Assembly (NCBI GenBank): GCA_934255105.1
Contig: CAKQNH010000029.1
Span: 1-15,696 of the forward strand
Direction: 5' to 3'
Origin: an uncultured Pirellulaceae bacterium
GTDB taxonomy: Bacteria; Planctomycetota; Planctomycetia; Pirellulales; Pirellulaceae
Length of the DNA: 15,696 nucleotides
Under the pieces are notes generated by a model that ran no database searches, was not told where the DNA came from, and saw only the letters and a program-made list of their open reading frames with translations. The translations under genes and the position numbers were made by a program. Of this stretch, positions 7,008-13,783 are shown piece by piece; position 1 is the first letter of the stretch; each line of letters starts with the position of its first letter.

Positions 7008-8288
7008 ATGTTGGCAAACTTTTCTCGGGTTAACGCATCCGCAGACGCTGACGAACTAGTCTTCTTTCTCGGGCACGTGAAGGAAGCAGCTCGAAACTTT
7101 GCAGACCTAGGCGATCGGTTTCGTAAAGCGACCTCTCGTAACATTACTCCGAGCGTTCTGAAGCACGACATAAACACTGTTTTCGCCGTGCAAGCGGGAG
7201 ATTTGCTCTGCCAGTGTTGGCGTCGCGGAATGCTCTCGGTCTACCGCCCCCATTTCTACTTCCCGGACGAGGATGAGCCGCGAATCCGCTATGTGTTCTC
7301 GTGGTTTACTTTTATCCGTTGGCATCTGGCGACAATTTTCAAAAACCGATTTCGGGATGATTGGAAATCTGAATTCGCGCCGGACATAGACCAACTGAAA
7401 GGGCAGGATCATCACTCACAGCGGGACTACCAGTCGGCAGCAAGCGAAGATGCCGATCTGGTGGTTTGGCGGCTCAATCTCTACGCCGACGTACAAGCAA
7501 CTGCGTGCGATATCCTTGCCGAAGAGTTGAAGCAACTGCTTGAGGCAATTGAACAGCGTCTAAAGCAGCTTTCTGGGGACCTGGCCAAATTGCAGCGCCA
7601 AGAGGGCAAGACTACAGACAAGGCGGGCGAGCCGCAGCCTCCGGCGGACACGGACTCGGCAGCGGAACACAGGGGCGTCGATGACCACGAGCAGGACTCC
7701 GGCGGGCAGTGGGTTACGCTGTCGCAGGCTGAAGGGGGCCTCGACGGTGGCGACGGCAGGCTTCCTGAGTGGCTTGCTCCAACCCTTGCCGTGGATGCTG
7801 ACTCGCGACCCCCGGCGACTGGGAGCGATGATGCTGAACGCCAAACCTGGCAGAACGTCCAAGGCGAATTAGATCGATTGCGGCTGCGGGGTGAACGGTA
7901 CACTTCCCAGGAGAAGCTGGCCAAAAAAATCGGGTGCAAAAAGTTTTTGGTCCACAAGGCAATCGCAAATGGCACCACTGAATTGCAGGAATGGGCAAAC
8001 AGACCGCGGACGGCATCCAGATTAAACGCAACGCCAGAAGCGACTACGGTGGCATTTAATAGCACTCCACAAGGACGTGAAGTGGACCCTGCGGACGCGA
8101 TTGATGGTGACGACGTTGACGCGGCGCTGGACTACCTGCTGACCCAAGCCGGCCCCCATGAGCAGGCACGTATAAACAGCATGGCACCGGCGGAGAAACG
8201 GCAGTTAGCCGAAACAGTCTACCGCGACCCTGACACGGAAGAACAAGTCGAGCGACACCGACGGGCTAAACGATTACGACGGGAATAA
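7008..8288 (+). CDS. Unrecognised 426-residue protein with coiled coil and C-terminal HTH-like region
   Basis: I do not recognise a family. The start ATG at 7008 is chosen for the ribosome-binding site GAGAGGTGAAAAT; the frame stays open upstream, but that part is arginine/proline-rich and lies over the leader hairpin. Visible regions: an aromatic-rich N-terminal domain with WRRGMLSVYRPHFYFPDEDEP at 71-91 and FSWFTFIRWHLATIF at 97-111; a helical, coiled-coil-like segment at about 168-200 (ILAEELKQLLEAIEQRLKQL); a low-complexity acidic linker at 200-280; a segment TSQEKLAKKIGCKKFLVHKA at 299-318 that resembles a helix-turn-helix; and a charged tail ending RRAKRLRRE. There is no signal peptide. 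It precedes the element operon by 80 bases and may act in DNA binding or element control, but this is a guess from position. Confidence 0.8.
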   Translation: MLANFSRVNASADADELVFFLGHVKEAARNFADLGDRFRKATSRNITPSVLKHDINTVFAVQAGDLLCQCWRRGMLSVYRPHFYFPDEDEPRIRYVFSWFTFIRWHLATIFKNRFRDDWKSEFAPDIDQLKGQDHHSQRDYQSAASEDADLVVWRLNLYADVQATACDILAEELKQLLEAIEQRLKQLSGDLAKLQRQEGKTTDKAGEPQPPADTDSAAEHRGVDDHEQDSGGQWVTLSQAEGGLDGGDGRLPEWLAPTLAVDADSRPPATGSDDAERQTWQNVQGELDRLRLRGERYTSQEKLAKKIGCKKFLVHKAIANGTTELQEWANRPRTASRLNATPEATTVAFNSTPQGREVDPADAIDGDDVDAALDYLLTQAGPHEQARINSMAPAEKRQLAETVYRDPDTEEQVERHRRAKRLRRE

Positions 8289-8290
8289 AC

Positions 8291-8312
8291 GCAATCGATT
8301 GCAACCGATTGC
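8291..8312. repeat. Palindrome and repeated CGATTGC motif before the element operon
   Basis: GCAATCGATTGC (8291-8302) is a perfect 12-bp palindrome. A further CGATTGC follows at 8306-8312, giving two direct copies 10 bases apart, roughly one helical turn. This pattern suits a binding site for a small HTH protein such as those encoded just downstream. It lies 3 bases after the stop of the preceding gene. Confidence 0.45.
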
Positions 8313-8321
8313 GACCAAATG

Positions 8322-8362
8322 CCTTCCTTTGGAGACCTAGAAAAAAGGTCAAGAAAGGAAGG
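8322..8362 (+). promoter_or_regulatory. Hairpin sequestering the ribosome-binding site of the 8369 gene
   Basis: CCTTCCTTT (8322-8330) pairs perfectly with AAAGGAAGG (8354-8362), and GACCT (8334-8338) pairs with AGGTC (8346-8350). A 3x3 internal loop separates the stems and the apical loop has 7 bases. The 3' arm is the purine-rich ribosome-binding site, 6 bases before GTG 8369. In the folded RNA the site would be hidden, so translation of the first operon gene would depend on opening the stem by temperature, an RNA, a protein or ribosomes. It has no following T-run on the plus strand, so a terminator is less likely. Confidence 0.65.
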
Positions 8363-8368
8363 TGAATA

Positions 8369-8599
8369 GTGAAAACCGTATCTACTTTGCCTCGGCTGCG
8401 GACGCCGGGTGTTATCTCTCAAGAGTTGGGCGAGTCTCTCGCACGTGTTCAATACATCCTTCGGACACGTCCCCATATTCGGCCTGCGGCATTGGCGGGC
8501 CAGTTGCGTCTGTATGACCGTGACGCGGTGGCGATGATTCGCCACGAATGCCGTGCGATTGACGCCCGTCGGGCGCGGAGGGAATGGCGTCATGACTAG
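8369..8599 (+). CDS. Small winged-helix (MerR-like) DNA-binding protein, first gene of element operon
   Basis: A 76-residue basic protein. Seen: TPGVISQELGESLARVQYIL at about 12-31 matches the first two helices of a MerR-like HTH; RPAALAGQLRLYDRDAVAMI at about 38-57 matches the wing plus the closing helix that typically reads R-x-Y-x-x-x-D/A. The start is GTG at 8369, fixed by the strong AAAGGAAGG 6 bases upstream. It overlaps the next gene by 8 bases. In an integrase-bearing element, proteins of this size and fold are often excisionases (recombination directionality factors) or operon regulators. Which of the two cannot be read from the sequence. The hairpin over its ribosome-binding site suggests tight translational control. 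Confidence 0.78.
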   Translation: MKTVSTLPRLRTPGVISQELGESLARVQYILRTRPHIRPAALAGQLRLYDRDAVAMIRHECRAIDARRARREWRHD

Positions 8600-8861
8600 C
8601 CACTCCTCCAGGGGCATCATGCCCGAACTGCTAACCACGCGCCAAAGCGCCGAACTGTGTGGTATGGCCACACAGGATCGTCGGCCTACGACGGCGGAAA
8701 AGATCGAGGTTCTGTGCCGCATTTTCAGAGCGGCTGTTAAATCGGGCGATGCCGAGTTGCGGGCGACGACAGCCCGAGAGTTGGCCGAATATGGCGTTCG
8801 ACTAGGCGATCTTATTGAGGCCCCTGAGCAAACGAAAGGGGGCAATGATGAGTCCAAGTGA
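8592..8861 (+). CDS. Small hypothetical protein, possible truncated HTH, in element operon
   Basis: An 89-residue protein from ATG 8592, with GGAGGG about 8 bases upstream. It overlaps the preceding gene by 8 bases. An internal ATG at 8619 would start MPELLTTRQSAELCGM, which resembles the opening helix of an excisionase-type HTH; the usual second helix and wing are absent. The following part, DRRPTTAEKIEVLCRIF through ARELAEYGVRLGDLIE, is predicted helical and I do not recognise it. It overlaps the next gene by 17 bases, so the three small genes are probably translated together. Function unknown. It could be an accessory regulator built from a broken HTH. Confidence 0.7.
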   Translation: MTSHSSRGIMPELLTTRQSAELCGMATQDRRPTTAEKIEVLCRIFRAAVKSGDAELRATTARELAEYGVRLGDLIEAPEQTKGGNDESK

Positions 8862-9099
8862 ATTGGAGCAACTGGTTGCGCAGATAGCTGACGCAGTGGT
8901 AGAGCGGCTGGCCAACGGTACAGCCGATCGTGCGCAGGACGTGTACGGCATGGCTGAATTGCTGCGAGTTTCCGTGCCGACTGTTGAACGGATGGTTGCG
9001 GCGGGTTTGATCCCCTCGTTCAAAATAAACCGACTGCGGCGGTTTGATCCTGCCGACGTATTGGCGGCGTTGAAAGCGAAAGGGGGCTGCGATGAGTAA
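8845..9099 (+). CDS. Excisionase-family HTH protein
   Basis: An 84-residue protein. The N-terminal helix SELEQLVAQIADAVVERLA (about 4-22) looks like a dimerisation helix. It is followed by a canonical HTH_17 excisionase/MerR domain: DVYGMAELLRVSVPTVERMVAAGLIPSFKINRLRRFDPADVLAAL (about 32-76). The start ATG at 8845 follows GAAAGGGGG closely; a second ATG comes immediately after. It overlaps the upstream gene by 17 bases and the primase gene by 8. The same GAAAGGGGG ribosome-binding sequence recurs before the primase start. In this setting it is a good candidate for the element's excision factor or replication regulator. Confidence 0.85.
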   Translation: MMSPSELEQLVAQIADAVVERLANGTADRAQDVYGMAELLRVSVPTVERMVAAGLIPSFKINRLRRFDPADVLAALKAKGGCDE

Positions 9100-9772
9100 G
9101 CATCACAACGCCCGAGCAAAGAGACAGTGTAATTTTATCCGATGTGACGAGCTGCTGAGCATGGCTGCTGGTCGATGGTTCGAGATTCTTTCCAGTGCTG
9201 GGATGCCGCCGGATGCGTTGCGTGATCGGCGTGGACGTGCCTGCCCTCGGTGCGGTGGTGTCGATCGGTTTTGCATCCTGCGTGATTTTACTGAGAGTGG
9301 GGCGGCGCTTTGTCGGAATTGTCACAATGCGAGTACTGAGCCTAGGTGCTGTGATGGCGTGGCTACTCTGCGTTGGTGGCTCGGTGTCGATGCTGCTGGT
9401 GCTCTGCAATGGCTGGCAAGTTGGCTCGGCGTCGGTGATGGCGAATATCGCCCATCGGTGCGACCGATCGAGCGACGGGTGGAGATCCCCGAGCCCGATG
9501 GTTGCCAAGTACGATTTGCATTGATGGCCGAAGTATGGCGGCGGAATATGCGGCCTGCCTGGCTGTGTCGTGCTGCGGAGTTGCTGGGATTGCCAACTGA
9601 TCCACTGGTGCAACTGTGCATCGGCTGGAGCCCAGAGCATAGGGCCACTAGTTGGCCGATGCGTGATGCTGCTGGCGATGTGATCGGCGTGAGACTGCGT
9701 TGCCCAGTGACAGCGAAAAAGTGGGCGGTGCGTGGCGTGCCCGTGATAGGCGTGCTGAGATTGAAGCGGTGA
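9092..9772 (+). CDS. P4-type zinc-finger primase N-terminal protein, apparently lacking TOPRIM
   Basis: A 226-residue protein resembling the front of phage P4/plasmid-type primases. Seen: GRWFEILSSAGM at 27-38, then the zinc-binding motif CPRCGGVDRF with Cys51/Cys54 and CRNC with Cys74/Cys77. The region 145-215 (GWSPEHRATSWPM...GVRLRCPVTAKKWAVRG) matches the part just before the TOPRIM domain. The protein then ends within 11 residues, with no TOPRIM acidic motifs (E, DxD) that primases need for nucleotide transfer. The frame overlaps the DUF3987 gene as GTGA, so either an internal deletion joined the two genes, or this lineage uses only the zinc/binding part. The ATG at 9092 has AAAGGGGG 5 bases upstream. 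Its likely role is in element DNA replication or loading. Confidence 0.82.
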   Translation: MSKHHNARAKRQCNFIRCDELLSMAAGRWFEILSSAGMPPDALRDRRGRACPRCGGVDRFCILRDFTESGAALCRNCHNASTEPRCCDGVATLRWWLGVDAAGALQWLASWLGVGDGEYRPSVRPIERRVEIPEPDGCQVRFALMAEVWRRNMRPAWLCRAAELLGLPTDPLVQLCIGWSPEHRATSWPMRDAAGDVIGVRLRCPVTAKKWAVRGVPVIGVLRLKR

Positions 9773-11469
9773 TCGGTGATGATGTGGTGGCCCGTGATGT
9801 GATCGATCTGTGGAGCGATGCCGAACGTGATCGATTGGCGACGGCGGTTCATGCGGCGGTGCCAGCGTTGGCGATGCTGTCGATTCAGCGTGTGTTACTG
9901 AAGATCAATCGCGACAATTTGCCCGAGCGGCCCGTTGATGATGCTGGTGCTGATGAGCCCTGGCCCGAGCCCGAGCCCATCGAGCGGCCCAAGGTGCCAG
10001 GGTTTCCGGTCGAGGTGTTGCCCGAGCCGTTGCGGGCGTGGACGGCTGCGACTGCTGAGGCATGCCAAGTGCCGAGCGATCTGCCTGGACTATTGGCCCT
10101 GGCTGTTTGCTCTGGCGTGGTTGCCCGTCGAATCGAGATCGTAGCGGGGCGTGGGTGGCGTGAGCCGATCAATTTATACACGGCCTGCCTACTTGAACCG
10201 GCGAACAGAAAGTCGGCGGTGTTCGCTGCGGCAATGGGCCCAGTGCGATCGATCGAGGCTGAGCTAGTCGAGCAAGCTACCCCCGATGTAGCAAAGGCGG
10301 CTGCTGAGCGTCGGATGCGTGAAGCTGAGTTGAAGGCACTTGAGCAAAAGGCAGTTAAGGCGGCCTGTGCTGAGAGCCGGAAAGCGGCCCAAGAGCTGGC
10401 AGCCGATCTGGCTGCTGACCCGATAGCGGCCCTGCCCAAGTTGCTAGTCGATGATGCCACTGCTGAAGCAATCGAGATCCAACTGGCGGCCCAAGGTGGG
10501 CGGCTGATCGTGGCTGGCTGTGAGGGCGGTCTATTCGATGTGATGGCTGGCCGATATTCGTCTGGCGTCGGTAATCTGGACTGTTTCCTAAAGGGCCATG
10601 CGGGCGATGACCTGCGAGTGGAGCGAGTGACCCGTGGTTCCCTGTTTGTTCCCCGGTGCTGTCTGACGTTGGCCTATGCTGTTCAGCCCGATGTGATCCG
10701 TGGGCTGGCTAGCAAGCCGAGTTTCCGAGGGCGTGGGTTGATCGGCCGGTTTCTCTACTCTGTGCCGGTATCCACGCTGGGCAGTCGGCGTATCAATCCC
10801 GAGCCGGTGGCCTACGAAACCACTAACCAGTATGAGCAAGCAGTGAGGCGATTGGCTGCGTTGCCAGTGCCGCCCGATGGTGAGCCTATGCTGTTGAGCC
10901 TGAGCCCTGAGGCGTCGAGCCTGTTTCATTCTTGGCAGGGTGAGGTTGAGACTTGGCTCGGTGACAATGGCAGGTTGGCTGAGCTACGCGACTGGGGTGG
11001 TAAGCTGTGCGGCCTGACAGTGCGGCTGGCTGGAATCATTCATCTGGTGACCACTAATTCTGCTGAGCCCTGGCAAGTGCCCGTCGCTGAAGCTGCGATG
11101 GAGTCGGCTGTGGAGCTCGGGCGGTGGGCTGTGCCCCATGCCGAAGCGGTGATCGGACTGATGGCTGGTGCCAATGGTGCGATCGATGATGCAGCCTATC
11201 TGCTGCGGTGGGTGCGTGATCGAAGCTTGGCGGAGTTTAGCCGACGTGATGCCCATTCGCATGGTCGATACCGATTCGATGGAGATCCCCAGCGACTTGA
11301 AGATGCCATGGAGCTGATGGTTGATCGTGGCTGGATTCGTCCCGTGGGCGGCGACGTTGGTGGGAAGCGTGGACGGCCTGCGAGCCCCCGTTACACAGTG
11401 CATCCCCGAGCGTTAGAGCGTGCCCCCCAGCCCAGCCCATCGGTCGAGCGTGTTCGAGGTGTGCTGTGA
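9769..11469 (+). CDS. DUF3987 (YfjI-like) replication-associated ATPase-fold protein
   Basis: A 566-residue protein if started at GTG 9769, which overlaps the primase stop as GTGA; the next gene uses the same GTGA junction. TTG 9700 would add 23 residues of low interest. DUF3987 proteins follow primase genes in phages and integrative elements and are thought to be helicase-like. Seen: PEPLRAWTAATAEACQVP leading into the domain, a degenerate P-loop PANRKS (144-149) lacking the Gly-Lys-Thr core, a coiled-coil insert at about 165-215, CEGGLFDVMAGRYSSG at about 251-266 in the Walker B region, YAVQPDVIRGL and GLIGRFLYSVP further on. The C-terminal segment (about 480-545) has winged-helix-like sequence ending in DRGWIRPVGG. 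ATP hydrolysis is doubtful because of the P-loop changes, which from memory are common in this family. Confidence 0.85.
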   Translation: MIGDDVVARDVIDLWSDAERDRLATAVHAAVPALAMLSIQRVLLKINRDNLPERPVDDAGADEPWPEPEPIERPKVPGFPVEVLPEPLRAWTAATAEACQVPSDLPGLLALAVCSGVVARRIEIVAGRGWREPINLYTACLLEPANRKSAVFAAAMGPVRSIEAELVEQATPDVAKAAAERRMREAELKALEQKAVKAACAESRKAAQELAADLAADPIAALPKLLVDDATAEAIEIQLAAQGGRLIVAGCEGGLFDVMAGRYSSGVGNLDCFLKGHAGDDLRVERVTRGSLFVPRCCLTLAYAVQPDVIRGLASKPSFRGRGLIGRFLYSVPVSTLGSRRINPEPVAYETTNQYEQAVRRLAALPVPPDGEPMLLSLSPEASSLFHSWQGEVETWLGDNGRLAELRDWGGKLCGLTVRLAGIIHLVTTNSAEPWQVPVAEAAMESAVELGRWAVPHAEAVIGLMAGANGAIDDAAYLLRWVRDRSLAEFSRRDAHSHGRYRFDGDPQRLEDAMELMVDRGWIRPVGGDVGGKRGRPASPRYTVHPRALERAPQPSPSVERVRGVL

Positions 11470-12053
11470 TTAATCAAATTGACGCAAACCATCCACAAAA
11501 CACACACAATTCGGCTGAAGTGAGCCAAGATGCTAGTTCTGTGGATTATGTGGATGGTTCCGCGCAAGTTAAAAAACTATTGGCCCAACTACGATCGATG
11601 GGCGTGGTGCTGTCGATAGATGCCGATGGCAAGCTGGCGTTTGATGGGCCAGCGGATGTGCTGACTGCTGACCTATTGGCCAAGATGAAAGCCCAGCGGG
11701 ATGGGCTGCGGGCCCTGATCGAGCAGGAGGAGCGGCTGACTATCGTCGAGTTCGATGGTGGCCCCAGTCGAGTCGATCCCCCGGTGGTCGAGTCTGCCTA
11801 CTTGGAGCCGATGTGCGGAGCGCAGTGCCCGTGGTGTCGATCGGATGCCCACCTAGTCGAGATTCGTAGCGGCCTGCGGTGCGACAACTGCGGGCGTAAG
11901 GCTTGGCGGTTCGAGGGTGATGGTGCAATTGTCAGAGCTGATTGGTATAGTGGATATGCCACGGCTAGGGTCGCTCCCGACAAGCCGGCACCCATACCGG
12001 CTGCCGTGGCGTTTCAATCTATGGGTTCTGTTCATTCAACTGATGGGAGTTGA
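11466..12053 (+). CDS. TubC-like N-terminal docking domain plus zinc ribbon protein
   Basis: A 195-residue protein starting at GTG 11466, overlapping the DUF3987 stop as GTGA. Residues 34-86 (VKKLLAQLRSMGVVLSIDAD... to LLAKMKAQRDGLRALI) match the TubC_N fold, known as a docking domain in hybrid synthetases but also found in small proteins of mobile elements. Residues 117-145 form a zinc ribbon with CPWC (121-124) and CDNC (139-142). The first 30 residues are polar and the last 30 proline/alanine-rich, both probably unstructured. Position between DUF3987 and integrase, plus a zinc ribbon, suggest an adaptor in element replication. That is inference; the natural-product meaning of TubC does not apply here. 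Confidence 0.82.
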   Translation: MINQIDANHPQNTHNSAEVSQDASSVDYVDGSAQVKKLLAQLRSMGVVLSIDADGKLAFDGPADVLTADLLAKMKAQRDGLRALIEQEERLTIVEFDGGPSRVDPPVVESAYLEPMCGAQCPWCRSDAHLVEIRSGLRCDNCGRKAWRFEGDGAIVRADWYSGYATARVAPDKPAPIPAAVAFQSMGSVHSTDGS

Positions 12054-12057
12054 TTCG

Positions 12058-13365
12058 ATGGCTAGTGTTCTGCGACGTAATGACGGTGCCCGTATTGGCT
12101 GGCGTGTTCGGTTCTATCTTGAGAAGCGGCGGCGGGAGTTGTACCTGCCGAACGTATCCAAGAAAGTAGCTGAGGCGGTCGGGCGTCATTTGGATGAGTT
12201 GAGCGGTGCCAAAGGGTTAAACTCCCGAGCGGCCCCCGAGTCGATAGCGTGGGCCGCCGGTACTGATGGCGTTGTGCGTGATCGATTGGTAGCGTGGGGG
12301 CTGGCTGATCCCGCAAACCCTAAGCTGCTGACGGACGCAGGGCGCTACCTGGAGGCGTTTGCCACTGCCTACATCGATGGACGTACAGATATAGCCGCTA
12401 ACACATCTAGGAACTTCAGACAGGCGCAGAGGGTATTGGTTGAGTACTTCGGTGCCAAGCATTTGATACGAAGCATCACAGCAGAGGATGCCGAACGATG
12501 GAAGCGATGGTTGCTGGTTCAAGTAGTTAAGGCCAAGACCGAGACTGAGCCAGCTAGGACAATGGCCCAAGCTACGATGTCGATGTACGTTCGCCGCGCA
12601 AAGACCATGTTTAGCGCTGCTGTGCGTGATCAGCTATTGGATAGCAATCCATTCGCAGGGTTGAAGACTGGCAGCGACCGTAACTCTGAGAGGTTGCGGT
12701 TCATTGATGCCAAGACTTCCAAGCTCGTGCTAGATGCCTGCCCTGATGCTGATTGGAGGGTGCTATTCTCACTGGCTAGGTATGGTGGGCTACGTTGTCC
12801 TAGCGAAGTACTGAGCCTTCGGTGGGTCGATGTAGACTGGGCTGCGGGTCGGTTGCGTATAGACTCATCCAAGACAGGACTACGGTTCTGCCCACTGTTC
12901 CCTGAGCTAAAGACAGCGCTTGAGGAAGCATGGGAGGTAGCCCCTGATGGTGCGGTCTACTGTGTAGGTCGGTATCACGGTGGCGCTACTAATCTTCGTA
13001 CTCAGCTTGGAAGGATACTTGCTACTGCGGGTATCATCCCCTGGCCGAAGCTATTTCAGAATCTTCGGTCGAGTCGGCGAACTGAGCTACAGGAGATCTA
13101 CCCCGACCATGTTTTGAATACTTGGCTGGGGCAGTCGAGCAAGGTTGCGGAGGGTCACTATCTGACTGTGACCGATGACCACTGGTCGAGAGCGGTTGAT
13201 TCTGGGTACCCCACCGGGTACCCCATCCCTGCCGATCAAGAGGACATCGACAACCATCACGGCACAAAAAAACCCTTAGAAAACAAAGGTTCTGATGGTT
13301 CGAGATGTTTGCCGATAGTTGGCAAGATACCCCCGGCAAGAATCGAACTTGCGACTAGGCTTTAG
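12058..13365 (+). CDS. Tyrosine recombinase / site-specific integrase
   Basis: The 435-residue integrase of the element; it cuts and joins DNA at the attachment site through a tyrosine. Seen: an N-terminal arm-binding region (1-60), a core-binding SAM-like domain (about 90-195), and a catalytic domain with Arg246 in GGLRCPSE, Lys272 in SSKTG, Arg337 in FQNLRSSR and Tyr368 in GHYLTV. The two usual His positions are Gln334 and Gln359, a variation I associate with planctomycete integrases. The start ATG at 12058 follows GGGAG, 4 bases after the previous stop; an open frame upstream to 11917 overlaps the TubC gene and is ignored. The last 15 or so residues (PPARIELATRL) are translated tRNA sequence, a common sign that the gene runs into its own attachment site. 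Confidence 0.95.
   Translation: MASVLRRNDGARIGWRVRFYLEKRRRELYLPNVSKKVAEAVGRHLDELSGAKGLNSRAAPESIAWAAGTDGVVRDRLVAWGLADPANPKLLTDAGRYLEAFATAYIDGRTDIAANTSRNFRQAQRVLVEYFGAKHLIRSITAEDAERWKRWLLVQVVKAKTETEPARTMAQATMSMYVRRAKTMFSAAVRDQLLDSNPFAGLKTGSDRNSERLRFIDAKTSKLVLDACPDADWRVLFSLARYGGLRCPSEVLSLRWVDVDWAAGRLRIDSSKTGLRFCPLFPELKTALEEAWEVAPDGAVYCVGRYHGGATNLRTQLGRILATAGIIPWPKLFQNLRSSRRTELQEIYPDHVLNTWLGQSSKVAEGHYLTVTDDHWSRAVDSGYPTGYPIPADQEDIDNHHGTKKPLENKGSDGSRCLPIVGKIPPARIELATRL
13204..13224. repeat. Two direct GGGTACCCC copies inside the integrase gene
   Basis: GGGTACCCC occurs at 13204-13212 and 13216-13224; each contains the palindrome GGGTACCC. A third GGGTACCC lies at 13372-13379, directly beside the tRNA fragment. 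Repeated sites next to an attachment core could be integrase arm or excisionase sites. The first two also encode GYPTGYP, so coding chance cannot be excluded. Confidence 0.45.
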
Positions 13366-13368
13366 GAA
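13328..13368 (-). other. 3' half of a tRNA, probably tRNA-Arg(CCU): integrative element attachment core
   Basis: On the minus strand the sequence reads as anticodon loop TTCCTAA (13368-13362), the 3' anticodon stem AGCCT, a 4-base variable loop AGTC, a T-arm GCAAG-TTCGATT-CTTGC (13352-13336) and an acceptor strand CGGGGGT plus discriminator A (13335-13328). No CCA is encoded. The 5' anticodon stem should be AGGCT but CCAAT is present, and no D-arm follows, so the match ends in the anticodon loop. The anticodon CCU indicates arginine, by inference. Such 3' ends are typical attachment cores of tyrosine integrases. The integrase stop codon lies within it. Confidence 0.75.
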
Positions 13369-13491
13369 ATTGGGTACCCGCCAAAGCTTGGAACTATGAA
13401 AACCTTTGGTGTCTAAGGTTCTAAACGGTAACAGACCGCATTGACTGTTGCAATCGGAGTGTGCAAATCGCAGTTATTCGGTATTTCTCGG

Positions 13492-13506
13492 TATAGCTCA
13501 GCTATA
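13492..13506. repeat. 15-bp palindrome TATAGCT-C-AGCTATA
   Basis: A perfect 7-bp inverted repeat around one central base, in the gap next to the attachment core. The geometry fits a protein-binding site rather than a hairpin. Operator or recombination accessory site are both possible. Confidence 0.4.
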
Positions 13507-13645
13507 GGTGTGATGCCTCGAGCAATGCGGCAGGTGAAGCCAGCTTCTTTTTGACTGCCTGACGACACTGTCAGTGGAGTGCAAATTCATTGAGCTCGCC
13601 ACGTGACGGAACCGTTCTGCTCAGCGCAACTGCCAAATACTTGAT

Positions 13646-13661
13646 AGCTAAAAAATTAGCT
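13646..13661. repeat. AT-rich hairpin AGCTAA-AAAA-TTAGCT
   Basis: 6-bp arms with a 4-base A loop. It lies 120 bases beyond the end of the minus-strand clamp gene. There is no T-run on the clamp gene's strand after it, so a terminator role is weak. Confidence 0.35.
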
Positions 13662-13783
13662 TTGGGAGAAGTTTAAGACAATAAGAAAAATCGCCCACCA
13701 GAGAAAGTCTCCGGAGGACGTTTGTGAATTTCATTGGACGAAGCTGCCAAGTGTTACCGCCTACGCTCGCGTGGCTATGCGAG

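Larger units (their letters stand above)
13366..13783. other. Gap between integrase and clamp gene, no coding sequence seen
   Basis: Between the convergent integrase and clamp genes lie 418 bases. Apart from the tRNA fragment at its edge I see a GGGTACCC copy (13372-13379), the palindrome TATAGCT-C-AGCTATA (13492-13506), and a hairpin AGCTAA-AAAA-TTAGCT (13646-13661). The sequence AACCTTT in this gap is complementary to AAAGGTT upstream at about 13285. No frame of useful length or start was found. Confidence 0.6.

Noticed and set aside
7481..8065. 194-residue minus-strand frame opposite the 7008 gene
   Set aside because: Ser/Cys/Arg-rich, no start signal; it mirrors the low-complexity linker on the other strand.
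8322..8362. Transcription terminator for the 7008 gene
   Set aside because: No T-run follows on the plus strand, and the 3' arm is the ribosome-binding site of the next gene.
11917..12057. Upstream extension of the integrase frame
   Set aside because: It overlaps the TubC/zinc-ribbon gene; ATG 12058 has a good GGGAG ribosome-binding site and begins the usual integrase N-terminus.
13328..13430. Complete tRNA gene
   Set aside because: The 5' anticodon strand does not pair (CCAAT versus the needed AGGCT) and no D-arm or acceptor 5' strand CCCCCG-type sequence follows on the minus strand.
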